Notes: generated from the letters alone by a model not told the origin. Counted from the first letter of the stretch, positions 1-5,341 are shown. The stretch: 8,318 bases of DNA from an uncultured Clostridia bacterium (GCA_947588915.1 CANPZA010000069.1:1-8318); one strand, 5' to 3'. Numbers and translations: made by a program.

Positions 1-116
1 TTTTATCATAAATTTGATGTTTTTTCTTATTATTTCTACTTTTTTTATTGCGAAAAATTTTTATTCTTTTTTACTGAGAATATTTTAAACTTTTTTATTG
101 TACCTTAGAAATTTGT

Positions 117-950
117 TTAGATACTTTCCCAATAATAATACAAAGTGTCTTTATCAACATCATAGACTCCTATTTCATGACCTGTTGCATTTTCTTTTGT
201 TACATTTTTCCTTTTATTTTCATCTCTTGTTCTACATACTAATTCATAATGGTAATATCCATTTTTAATTGAAAGTAACTCTTCATTATATTCAAAATCA
301 TCTAATTTATCATCATCTAATCTGTTTCTATTCCACTTTGAACTTTGTTCTAATGCCTTTACTATTTCTTTTCCTTTTTCTTTTGCGAATTTATATACAT
401 AGTAATCTCGCCCATCATTTTGTGGTCCTCCTCTTACATCATATATTTCTCTTTCGGTATAATTATTTATTTTTATTCCTAAAATTTCGCTATAATCTTT
501 ATGCTGTTTATATGGATTACTTTTAAGACAATATAGTTTTGCATTTTTCACATCAAATATTGAATATCCATTTTTATAATAATATACATCTTGTCTATCT
601 ATTGGAGTTGTTTCACCTGTTTCTTTAATATCATAAAATTCCTTCATTATATATTCATAATATTTATTTCTACTCCATAACTTACTATTTTCTAGTTGCT
701 TTCTTAACTCTTCCATACTGCTATTGCTTATTTTATATACTTTGTATTTCTCAAATATATCATCTTCAAATACAGTGTAATATTTTATTTCATAATATTT
801 AATATCTAGTCCAAGTTTTAAATAATCATTATCTATTTTATAAAATATTTTTGATATAAAAATATTTATTATTAAAAAAAGTATAATAATTATTGATATT
901 ATTAATCCAATAGTTTTTGCTACTTCAATTTTTTTCAATAGAAACACCAT
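117..950 (-). CDS. Membrane-anchored protein with two diverged internal repeats, function unknown
   Basis: I do not recognise this family. Residues 13-36 form one strongly hydrophobic helix behind a short Lys-containing N-terminus, so it is probably a signal anchor with the remaining 240 residues outside the cell. The exterior part is Tyr-, Lys- and Asp-rich and looks like an internal duplication. About residues 46-142 and 158-273 share the order LG-IK, a VYK strand (71-73, 185-187), a helix ending LENSKLW (86-92) or LEQSSKW (200-206), the Tyr/Asp-rich KNGY turn (126-129, 229-232), and a closing strand DVKNAKLY (133-140) or DVDKDTLY (264-271). The start is uncertain: the only good Shine-Dalgarno (GGAG at 970-973) is 19 bases from the ATG, and GTG or TTG codons follow closely. 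It starts 11 bases after the stop of a decayed same-strand reading frame, suggesting a former two-gene unit. The coding nature is well supported by length and composition; the function is open. Confidence 0.75.
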   Translation of the reverse strand: MVFLLKKIEVAKTIGLIISIIIILFLIINIFISKIFYKIDNDYLKLGLDIKYYEIKYYTVFEDDIFEKYKVYKISNSSMEELRKQLENSKLWSRNKYYEYIMKEFYDIKETGETTPIDRQDVYYYKNGYSIFDVKNAKLYCLKSNPYKQHKDYSEILGIKINNYTEREIYDVRGGPQNDGRDYYVYKFAKEKGKEIVKALEQSSKWNRNRLDDDKLDDFEYNEELLSIKNGYYHYELVCRTRDENKRKNVTKENATGHEIGVYDVDKDTLYYYWESI

Positions 951-961
951 CCTATTAAAAC

Positions 962-1132
962 TTAAAATTCTCCTTCTTTTGTTTTAAATATAATCTTTAA
1001 ATCAAATGTTTTGATAACTCCATATTCACTTGATGCAACTCCAAAATTATTTAGTAAAGTTGAAATAATATCAGTTATTACATCTTCATTATCCGCATAT
1101 TCCTTCAAATCTGTAAAATCATATGTATCATT
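962..1132 (-). pseudogene. 3' remnant of an unidentified gene
   Basis: A 56-codon open stretch ends with TAA at 962-964 and reads as ordinary protein: DLKEYADNEDVITDIISTLL, then NNFGVASSEYGVIKTFDLKI, ending IIFKTKEGEF. It has no usable ATG or GTG start in frame. It is opened by an in-frame TAA (1133-1135), and another in-frame stop lies further upstream. It appears to be the C-terminal part of a gene that once preceded the neighbouring membrane protein, since its stop is only 11 bases from that gene's start and a GGAG motif sits inside its last codons. I cannot name the family. It could instead be a short gene with a TTG start at the ninth codon, but no Shine-Dalgarno supports that. Confidence 0.5.
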
Positions 1133-1217
1133 TTATTTAAAAGAACCTATATCTACTTATTGGTATATTTTTATCATATAATTCAAGAATAGTCAATAAC
1201 TTTACTTTAAAAATTAT

Positions 1218-1225
1218 GATATAAT
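1218..1225 (+). promoter_or_regulatory. Extended -10 promoter for the mntA-like gene
   Basis: TGATATAAT is a perfect extended -10 element (TG-N-TATAAT), lying 37 bases upstream of the start codon. The -35 position 17 bases upstream (TAACTT, 1197-1202) is poor, which is acceptable for extended -10 promoters. The Shine-Dalgarno GGAG (1251-1254) follows, 8 bases before the GTG. The site is seen directly; its activity is inferred. Confidence 0.55.
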
Positions 1226-1262
1226 AATATAGAACGGATTTATAGAAATAGGAGTTGATACT

Positions 1263-1571
1263 GTGAGTGATAAGATATATACAATAGAAGAAATAAAAAA
1301 AATGCTTAAAGAACTTTTAGGTGATAAGCCAGTATATCAAGTAATATTATTTGGGTCTTATGCAAAGAAAAAAGCTACAAAAAAAAGCGATGTAGATTTA
1401 ATAATAGATACAAATTCAGAGCTAAAAAGTTTTGCACTACTAAAATTAATTTGCCAAATAGAAGAAAAATTGCAAAAAAAAGTTGATGGATTTGAAAAAA
1501 ATGAGATAATAGAAAACTCATTAATTGATAAAGAAATAAAAGAAACAGGTGTTGTTGTATATGAAAAATAA
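1263..1571 (+). CDS. mntA: MntA-like antitoxin, minimal nucleotidyltransferase (MNT) domain
   Basis: This 102-residue protein is a complete minimal nucleotidyltransferase of the polymerase-beta superfamily. It has the signature G31-S32, ten residues, D43-V-D45 (GSX10DXD), and a third acidic residue at D75 in KKVDGFEK. In characterised MntA-HepT (type VII) systems such a protein transfers AMP groups onto a tyrosine of the HEPN-domain RNase toxin and neutralises it; that activity is inferred here from the family. The start is GTG, chosen because GGAG lies 8 bases upstream and no better codon is nearby. The toxin gene begins inside the last codons of this gene (ATG at 1561, 11-base overlap), the usual arrangement, but it is broken. 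The antitoxin therefore appears to be an orphan with all catalytic residues intact. Other MNT proteins of this size also occur without toxins, but the overlapping HEPN remnant settles the assignment. Confidence 0.85.
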   Translation: MSDKIYTIEEIKKMLKELLGDKPVYQVILFGSYAKKKATKKSDVDLIIDTNSELKSFALLKLICQIEEKLQKKVDGFEKNEIIENSLIDKEIKETGVVVYEK

Positions 1572-1648
1572 AGAATATATGTCATAAAAAGATAGTAGAA
1601 TATATAGATAAAGCACTGAGATATACGAATAGTTGTGATTTTAATTCT
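1561..1648 (+). pseudogene. hepT: Frameshifted and truncated hepT (HEPN RNase toxin) remnant
   Basis: An ATG overlaps the end of the antitoxin gene and begins MKNKEYMS, then hits TAA at 1585-1587. In the next frame the reading continues at once as HKKIVEYIDKALRYTNSCDF followed by NS (codons 1583-1648). MKNKEY followed by a KIVEYIDKxLxYT helix is the typical N-terminus of HepT toxins. One extra base between about 1575 and 1585, or two missing, explains the shift. After NS (1646-1648) the similarity stops; the expected rest of the HEPN domain, about 80 residues including the RX4-6H RNase motif, is absent. No functional toxin can be made. The assignment rests on my memory of the family plus the diagnostic overlap with an MNT gene. 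Confidence 0.7.
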
Positions 1649-1670
1649 GTCCCATTGACAATTGTAAGCA
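1649..1670. other. Deletion scar joining two truncated genes
   Basis: The plus-strand HEPN remnant is readable up to 1648. The minus-strand polysaccharide deacetylase remnant is readable down to 1671, and 1669-1670 match the first two bases of its expected Trp codon. That leaves about 20 bases, GTCCCATTGACAATTGTAAG, belonging to neither gene. The surrounding sequence contains two related stretches, ACAATTGTAA and ACAATTCATTGTAA, and ACAATTGT is itself palindromic. The short filler could be non-templated repair sequence or the footprint of a lost insertion sequence; I cannot decide from this window. Confidence 0.5.
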
Positions 1671-1892
1671 CGCACAATTCATTGTAAATGCTACTTTTTT
1701 CTCTTCTGTTTTTACATTATAAATTGGTAATAATTTTCCTCCTGCAACACCTGATGTTTGTACAGTATTTGCATTATCTGTAACAATGCTATCTGCAACA
1801 AAAAACAGTAATATAACAGTTATTATAGAAATTAAATATGTATATATTTTTTGTTTATTTAATATTACAAGTAAAAAATTTTCAATATATTT
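1671..1892 (-). pseudogene. N-terminal remnant of a polysaccharide deacetylase (NodB family)
   Basis: On the minus strand an open frame of 74 codons reads as a short Lys-containing N-terminus, a transmembrane helix (IYTYLISIITVILLFFVADS), a linker, and then KLLPIYNVKTEEKKVAFTMN followed by Cys-Ala. The last part matches the first beta strand of clostridial polysaccharide deacetylases (family form LPIYxVxTxEKKVAxTxxCAW), enzymes that remove N-acetyl groups from cell-surface glycans. The sequence stops matching right after Cys-Ala, so the whole catalytic domain, normally about 190 residues with its Asp-His-His metal site, is missing. No start codon or ribosome binding site remains at the N-terminal end, and an in-frame stop (1893-1895) lies upstream. 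The first codons overlap the end of the phosphoesterase gene on the same strand. Confidence 0.65.
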
Positions 1893-2587
1893 TTATAAAA
1901 TGGAAACTTTAAGTTTTCTATTTCTTTTATTACTTTTTCTACATCATATTCTATATATAAATTCTCAAATTCTACTTTTTCTTTATCTATCATAAGTAAT
2001 CCAGCATTTGCAAACTTACTTCCACATGGGCATCCTAAAGCACCTACATTTATATACCATTTATCCTTTATATTATTTATATTCTTAGTATGTGTATGCC
2101 CATATAAAAATATATCTGCATCAATATCTTTAAATAATTTTTCATTTTCTTCCACGCTTGGTTTTTTTATATGTTTTTTATAATTACCATTTCTATTTAT
2201 AGGATAATGTATTATAAATATTTTTTTACCTTCTATTGTAATAGTTTTAAACACTGGTAAACTTTCAATAAATTCCTTTGATTTTTCACTCAGTTGACTA
2301 TGAATCCATTTATGGTTTTTAGTTTCTTCTAAGCTCATATCTCTTTTGTCATTATGAACTTTTTTGGGAATCTCCTTTAATAAGTATTGCTCATGATTTC
2401 CTCTCACTGCTATTAAAATTTCTCTTTTTTCAATTAAAGTTTGCACGGTTTCTTCTGGTCTTGGGCCTATTCCTATCATATCTCCACAACATATTATCTT
2501 ATCAATATTTCGTTTTTGAAATTCTTTTAATACCTCATTTAATGCTATAAAATTACTATGAATATCTGTTATTATTCCTATCTTCAT
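1865..2587 (-). CDS. Calcineurin-like metallophosphoesterase, YfcE/MJ0936-like
   Basis: The 240-residue protein carries all five metallophosphoesterase blocks: D8-I-H10 (motif I), G35-D36 (II), G63-N64-H65-E66 (III), H127 in IIHYP (IV) and G163-H164-T165-H166 (V). These bind a two-metal centre that hydrolyses phosphoesters. GDMIGIGPRP after motif II and the compact length fit the PF12850 group of cytosolic phosphodiesterases/phosphatases; the substrate cannot be read from sequence. The start is supported by AGGAG about 10 bases upstream. The gene begins 24 bases after the Nudix gene, so the two are almost certainly co-transcribed, pairing a phosphoesterase with a nucleoside-diphosphate-linked hydrolase. 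Its last residues (KNILKIFYL) overlap the remnant of a deacetylase gene, so the natural C-terminus may have been altered when that region decayed, although motif V and the following strands are complete. Confidence 0.88.
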   Translation of the reverse strand: MKIGIITDIHSNFIALNEVLKEFQKRNIDKIICCGDMIGIGPRPEETVQTLIEKREILIAVRGNHEQYLLKEIPKKVHNDKRDMSLEETKNHKWIHSQLSEKSKEFIESLPVFKTITIEGKKIFIIHYPINRNGNYKKHIKKPSVEENEKLFKDIDADIFLYGHTHTKNINNIKDKWYINVGALGCPCGSKFANAGLLMIDKEKVEFENLYIEYDVEKVIKEIENLKFPFYKNILKIFYL

Positions 2588-2611
2588 TATTAAATCTCTC
2601 CTAAAAATTTT

Positions 2612-3142
2612 TTAATTTAAAATATTCTCTCTTTTTTCTTTCAAAATTTCTATCTGTTTGCAAAAATCTTCATATTCCCATTTTGAAAAAGTGAAATCAG
2701 GGTCATTATTCTTTTTTAATTCTTCAATTTCCTCAATTGTAAAATATCTAACCTCTTCAACTTCTTCTTTTTGTAACTTATAATCTTCTATTTTATAGTT
2801 TACAACAAAAATAAAATTATATAAGAAAACTTTATCTCCTTTTTTTATATTTAATACTTTTATTTGATTTTTAGGTATCTCAATTCCTATCTCTTCTTTT
2901 ACTTCTCTATATATTGCATCTTCTACACTTTCTTTTGTTTCTACTTGTCCTCCTGTTTTTGCCCATTTTCCTGGATTTCTAAATTTATTTTTTGATCTTT
3001 TTTGTAATAAAATTTCCCCTTTTTCATTTATTATCCAACAAGAAACAATCCTTTTCCATAATCCTTTATTATAAGCTATCATCCTATCTTCTACTTCACC
3101 TGTTAGATTATTATTTTCATCTACTATATCTATTAATTCCAT
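2612..3142 (-). CDS. Nudix hydrolase
   Basis: The Nudix box is perfect: G65-QVETK-E71-SVEDAIY-R79-E80-V-K-E83-E84-I-G86-I87, matching GX5EX7REUXEEXGU. The catalytic glutamates that bind Mg2+ are E80, E83 and E84. The protein is 176 residues long. Upstream, LWKRIVSCWIIN followed by GEILLQKRSKNKFRNPGKWA resembles the IPP-isomerase-like/YfcD branch, whose members typically act on small nucleoside-diphosphate-linked or isoprenoid compounds; I would not name a substrate. IPP isomerase itself is less likely, because the gene stands beside a phosphoesterase and not beside isoprenoid genes. The start is backed by AAAGGA 8 bases upstream. The gene lies about 30 bases after a long hairpin that follows the DUF4190 gene and leads into the phosphoesterase 24 bases downstream, forming a two-gene unit. 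Confidence 0.9.
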   Translation of the reverse strand: MELIDIVDENNNLTGEVEDRMIAYNKGLWKRIVSCWIINEKGEILLQKRSKNKFRNPGKWAKTGGQVETKESVEDAIYREVKEEIGIEIPKNQIKVLNIKKGDKVFLYNFIFVVNYKIEDYKLQKEEVEEVRYFTIEEIEELKKNNDPDFTFSKWEYEDFCKQIEILKEKRENILN

Positions 3143-3173
3143 TATAAATTCCTTTCTTTATTTCATATTTAAA

Positions 3174-3213
3174 AGTAAAAATTCACCTTTTACCAAAAAG
3201 ATGAATTTTTACT
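3174..3213 (-). terminator. Long hairpin terminator between DUF4190 and Nudix genes
   Basis: Two 18-base arms pair throughout with a single G-T wobble around a 4-base loop; on the minus strand the loop is TGGT, and the outer arms are AGTAAAAATTCA and TGAATTTTTACT. It lies just after the DUF4190 stop codon and is followed on that strand by TTTTAAA. Only about 30 bases then remain before the Nudix start, so either the Nudix promoter overlaps the hairpin or some transcripts read through it. Confidence 0.7.
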
Positions 3214-3222
3214 CTTGTTTAT

Positions 3223-3642
3223 TTAGTCATATATATCAAAACCTTTATCTAATTCATAATGTGTATCAAAATCATTGTAATCCATCCCATCTATTGTCCC
3301 AGTAATTCCTAAAGCTACTCCAATTACAAATATTAATATTATAATTAGTGTTGAAACTATTAATCCTATTGAACCTGTAATTAATCCTGCGATTGCTAAT
3401 CCTTTACTTTCACTTTTGATTCCTAATATACCAAATATTATTGCCAATATTCCACATGGTATAGATATATACCATAAACAAAAACATACTAAAGCAATAA
3501 TTCCTAAGACTAGAGCTGTTATACAAAATCCTTTTCTATCTTTTTTTGTTTCTTCTTGTTTCGTTTCATTACTCACTTCTTCATTTTCTACATTTTCAAC
3601 TTTGTCTACTTCAATTATCTCTTCTTTTTTTTCTTCATCCAT
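3223..3642 (-). CDS. DUF4190 family membrane protein with acidic N-terminal tail
   Basis: This is a 139-residue protein if started at the ATG at 3640-3642. A TTG two codons upstream is directly adjacent to the Shine-Dalgarno (GGGGAG, 3649-3654) and too close to be used; the ATG has a normal 6-base spacing. Residues 1-36 are highly charged (Glu/Lys/Val-Glu repeats) and probably disordered in the cytoplasm. KGFCITALVLGIIALV (37-52), ISIPCGILAIIFGILGIK (59-76) and KGLAIAGLITGSIGLI (80-95) are the hallmark DUF4190 pattern of two Gly-rich hydrophobic blocks. A further hydrophobic stretch runs to about 113, and the C-terminal tail is Asp/Tyr-rich. The function of the family is unknown. It follows the DUF2752 gene by 50 bases on the same strand, so both are likely expressed together. 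A strong hairpin follows the stop codon. Confidence 0.85.
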   Translation of the reverse strand: MDEEKKEEIIEVDKVENVENEEVSNETKQEETKKDRKGFCITALVLGIIALVCFCLWYISIPCGILAIIFGILGIKSESKGLAIAGLITGSIGLIVSTLIIILIFVIGVALGITGTIDGMDYNDFDTHYELDKGFDIYD

Positions 3643-3692
3643 TTTCAACTCCCCTTTCTATATATTATAATTATACTATTTCATTTTAATTT

Positions 3693-4061
3693 TTACAATA
3701 AATTTCTCATAATTGTATAAATTATAAGTATTATTGCAAAAATTATAGCATACCAATATTTTGGATAAATCCAAGTTAATATCTTTTTTTCCTTATTTAA
3801 ATTAATTATATAAACAATATCTATAATTAGTAAATATATTATTGCCATGAAAAATACCATATGAGAAAAAAATGCTCCCACTAAATTACCGTTGAAGATA
3901 TTAATAATACATCTTGTACCTCCACAAGAAGGGCAATATAATCCTGTATTATTGTATACCCAACATTGTGGCATTATTTCTATGTATTTAGAATTTATTA
4001 AGAAATATAAAGCTATTATTATTAATATTTCTATAACAATTATTAAATTTTTTTTATTCAT
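3693..4061 (-). CDS. DUF2752 family membrane protein
   Basis: This 122-residue membrane protein has the DUF2752 signature C43-P-S-C46-G-G-T-R50, followed by the usual LxGxxxxAFxxH segment (G58, A63, F64, H67). Hydrophobic helices lie at about 6-22, 63-86 and 103-118. The Cys-X2-Cys pair at the membrane edge suggests a redox or metal-binding site, but the biochemical function of the family is not known. The start has GAGG about 6 bases upstream. It is the first gene of a likely two-gene unit with the DUF4190 protein and is divergent from the Cys-rich protein gene across a 140-base AT-rich region. A TATAAT sequence on the minus strand (4087-4092) is a possible -10, but no good -35 stands at the right distance. 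Confidence 0.88.
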   Translation of the reverse strand: MNKKNLIIVIEILIIIALYFLINSKYIEIMPQCWVYNNTGLYCPSCGGTRCIINIFNGNLVGAFFSHMVFFMAIIYLLIIDIVYIINLNKEKKILTWIYPKYWYAIIFAIILIIYTIMRNLL

Positions 4062-4148
4062 TTTTATTCCTCAATTCTATAATATAATTATACAAAAAAT
4101 TTTTTATAAATGCTAGACAAATTTTTTCAACTTTCTACATTTTTTTCA

Positions 4149-4154
4149 TATTAT
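4149..4154 (+). promoter_or_regulatory. Possible -10 box of the Cys-rich protein gene
   Basis: TATTAT lies 47 bases upstream of the start codon and immediately before the palindrome at 4162-4177. The best -35 at normal distance (TTCAAC, 4126-4131) matches the consensus only weakly, and overlapping TATATA alternatives exist, so the exact position is tentative. Confidence 0.35.
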
Positions 4155-4161
4155 ATATAAA

Positions 4162-4177
4162 GTAACTTTTAAGTTAC
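4162..4177 (+). promoter_or_regulatory. Perfect 16-bp palindrome, possible operator
   Basis: GTAACTTTTAAGTTAC consists of 7-base arms around TT. It sits about 8 bases after the putative -10 and 24 bases before the start codon, where a dimeric repressor would block early transcription. MarR-type and other winged-helix dimers bind sites of this length and AT-rich form, but no regulator gene is present in the window to link to it. It could instead be a small hairpin at the 5' end of the mRNA. Confidence 0.45.
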
Positions 4178-4201
4178 ATCATAGAAAGGAATGATTAAAT
4201 T

Positions 4202-4654
4202 ATGGGTATGGAAGAGAAAAAATTCTGTCCAATATTAGATGTTGATGGTGTTATTTCAGGTGGAAAACAATTTGATTTAGATATTACTTTACCAGAAGAT
4301 AATCGTGATGTTATTTATGGTGTTGTTAAAAATTGTTTTAAAGAACCAGTATCTGATGCTGTTGTAAAATTAGTAGAAGTTGTGTGTGAGCATGGCAAAG
4401 AAGAAAGAAGACCAATAGGTCATACTTTTACAGATAAAGAAGGAGAGTTTGTTTTTGGTCCTCTTTGTCCTGGTAAAGAATATGCTATTCAACTTTGGGT
4501 AAATGATACAAAAAAAATTAAGATTTGTGCAAAATGTCATCATGAAGGAAAATGCTTAAAAGGTGAAAAATGCGATAAATGTGATTGTTTTATAGATGAT
4601 TGTGAAGATTGTAAAAAAGATGATTACAAAGAAGAACCTGATTGCAACTGTTAA
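4202..4654 (+). CDS. Cys-rich protein with a carboxypeptidase-regulatory-like beta-sandwich domain
   Basis: This is a 150-residue protein without a signal peptide or transmembrane helix. Residues 35-103 fit a carboxypeptidase-regulatory/Cna-B-like fold: VIYGVVKNCFKEPVSDAVVK (37-56), then GHTFTDKEGEFVFGPLCPGK (73-92), then YAIQLWV, the classic order of a prealbumin-like beta sandwich. The C-terminal tail is different: 10 of the last 42 residues are Cys (109, 112, 118, 124, 127, 129, 134, 137, 148, 150), mixed with Lys and Asp, and four more Cys lie upstream (9, 45, 62, 89). This suggests metal binding or disulfide cross-linking, but neither is shown. I recall similar short proteins in clostridia without a defined role. 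The first ATG is preferred (AAAGGA 11 bases upstream); a second ATG two codons later is possible. The gene is transcribed alone, flanked by a palindrome and a strong terminator. Confidence 0.85.
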   Translation: MGMEEKKFCPILDVDGVISGGKQFDLDITLPEDNRDVIYGVVKNCFKEPVSDAVVKLVEVVCEHGKEERRPIGHTFTDKEGEFVFGPLCPGKEYAIQLWVNDTKKIKICAKCHHEGKCLKGEKCDKCDCFIDDCEDCKKDDYKEEPDCNC

Positions 4655-4666
4655 TTAAACTAAAAG

Positions 4667-4702
4667 AAGCTTTAAATTGTATTTCCAATTTAAAGCTTTT
4701 TT
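4667..4702 (+). terminator. Rho-independent terminator, likely bidirectional
   Basis: Arms AAGCTTTAAATTG (4667-4679) and CAATTTAAAGCTT (4686-4698) form a perfect 13-bp stem around a 6-base loop, followed by a run of T on the plus strand. It closes the Cys-rich gene 12 bases after its stop. On the minus strand it lies just after the stop of the 46-residue small gene and is followed by CTTTTAG, so it may serve both. Confidence 0.85.
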
Positions 4703-4704
4703 AC

Positions 4705-4845
4705 TTACATCATTCCCATTTTTCTTGCAAATTTTTTGCCTTTTTTCATTAGATTTTTCTTGCTCATTTTACCAGATTCATTATACATCATCATTATTCC
4801 TGTTGTAATTATTCCACCAATCATCATACCTTTTATAAATTTCAT
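4705..4845 (-). CDS. Small 46-residue Met/Lys-rich protein
   Basis: ATG (4843-4845) follows GGGGGTGAAAAA, an excellent ribosome binding site, and the frame runs 46 codons to TAA. The peptide starts MKFIKGMMIGGIITTGIMMM, a hydrophobic Gly/Met/Ile segment of about 17 residues, then YNESGKMSKKNL, and ends MKKGKKFARKMGMM. The layout, a short hydrophobic N-terminus followed by a strongly basic Lys/Met tail, resembles small YtxH- or DUF3918-like clostridial proteins that associate with membranes; I do not know a function. It lies 48 bases after the TauE/SafE-like gene on the same strand, probably the last gene of that unit, and ends at the bidirectional terminator. The ribosome binding site and codon use make it a credible gene despite its size. 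Confidence 0.75.
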   Translation of the reverse strand: MKFIKGMMIGGIITTGIMMMYNESGKMSKKNLMKKGKKFARKMGMM

Positions 4846-4893
4846 TTTTTCACCCCCGATAATTAATAGCTACTTTTTATATTTCTATTTTCT

Positions 4894-5277
4894 CTATTTT
4901 TTGTTATTTTTATACGGTTTTATATATAATTTAAATATGGTATATATTTCATTTATGGCTATTATTGCCAAAAATATTCCGAAACATTTTCTTAAAATTC
5001 CTACATTTACATTTATCGATATATTTGCACCAATTATTGCTCCTAAAATACCAAAAATGGATATTAAAATTGCAAGTTTTAAATCAATATTTTTATTTTT
5101 TAAATTTACTATAATTGCAACTATAGCTGTTGGAATAAAGAAAATTAAATTTGTTGCTTGTGCAATATGTTGCTCTATTCCCAACACAAATGAAAGAAGA
5201 AAAATTAAAATTGTTCCTCCTCCCATCCCTGTTCCTGATACAATTCCAGATACAATACCAATTAATATTTCTAACAT
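4894..5277 (-). CDS. Half-size TauE/SafE (TSUP) membrane protein, second copy
   Basis: This 127-residue, strongly hydrophobic protein has the TSUP-type N-terminal motif: GIVSGIVSGTGMGGGTILIF (7-26), with the Gly-rich turn G17-M-G19-G20-G21. About four hydrophobic segments follow (roughly 2-30, 38-58, 67-89, 93-116), ending in a Lys/Asn-rich tail. Full TSUP transporters, which export sulfite, sulfonates or other small organic anions, have about 250 residues built from two such halves; this protein equals one half. It probably works together with the other half-size protein at 5471-5818 as a heteromer; that is inference. The start is supported by AGGA 8 bases upstream. The 192 bases between the two halves are not coding on this strand, so they may not share one transcript. 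Confidence 0.85.
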   Translation of the reverse strand: MLEILIGIVSGIVSGTGMGGGTILIFLLSFVLGIEQHIAQATNLIFFIPTAIVAIIVNLKNKNIDLKLAILISIFGILGAIIGANISINVNVGILRKCFGIFLAIIAINEIYTIFKLYIKPYKNNKK

Positions 5278-5341
5278 GTTTATTTCCTATCTATATACTT
5301 TAGTGGTTGTAATTTAAGATTTCAAAATCATCAATTTATAA

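Noticed and set aside
1..116. T-rich left edge with two copies of CTTTTTTATTG
   Set aside because: The copies are short and in low-complexity AT sequence; I see no gene, hairpin or promoter that stands out from background.
269..526. Plus-strand open frame of 85 codons
   Set aside because: It is antisense to the membrane-anchored repeat protein and consists mostly of Leu, Phe, His and Tyr, with no Shine-Dalgarno.
1358..1675. Minus-strand open frame of 105 codons
   Set aside because: It is antisense to the mntA-like gene and hepT remnant, which have clear motifs; its Phe/Ser-rich composition is that of a shadow frame.
1786..1995. Plus-strand open frame of 69 codons
   Set aside because: It is antisense to the deacetylase remnant and the phosphoesterase end; low-complexity composition and no ribosome binding site.
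3416..3670. Plus-strand open frame of 84 codons
   Set aside because: It is antisense to the DUF4190 gene; the Ser-rich stretch is the reverse complement of the Glu/Lys-rich N-terminus.
3892..4116. Plus-strand open frame of 74 codons across the DUF2752 start
   Set aside because: It is antisense to the CPSCGGTR signature of DUF2752 and lacks a ribosome binding site.
4736..5317. Long plus-strand open frame of 193 codons
   Set aside because: It is antisense to the 46-residue gene and the TauE/SafE gene, has no ribosome binding site, and reads as a low-complexity Phe/Ile/Pro string typical of AT-rich antisense.
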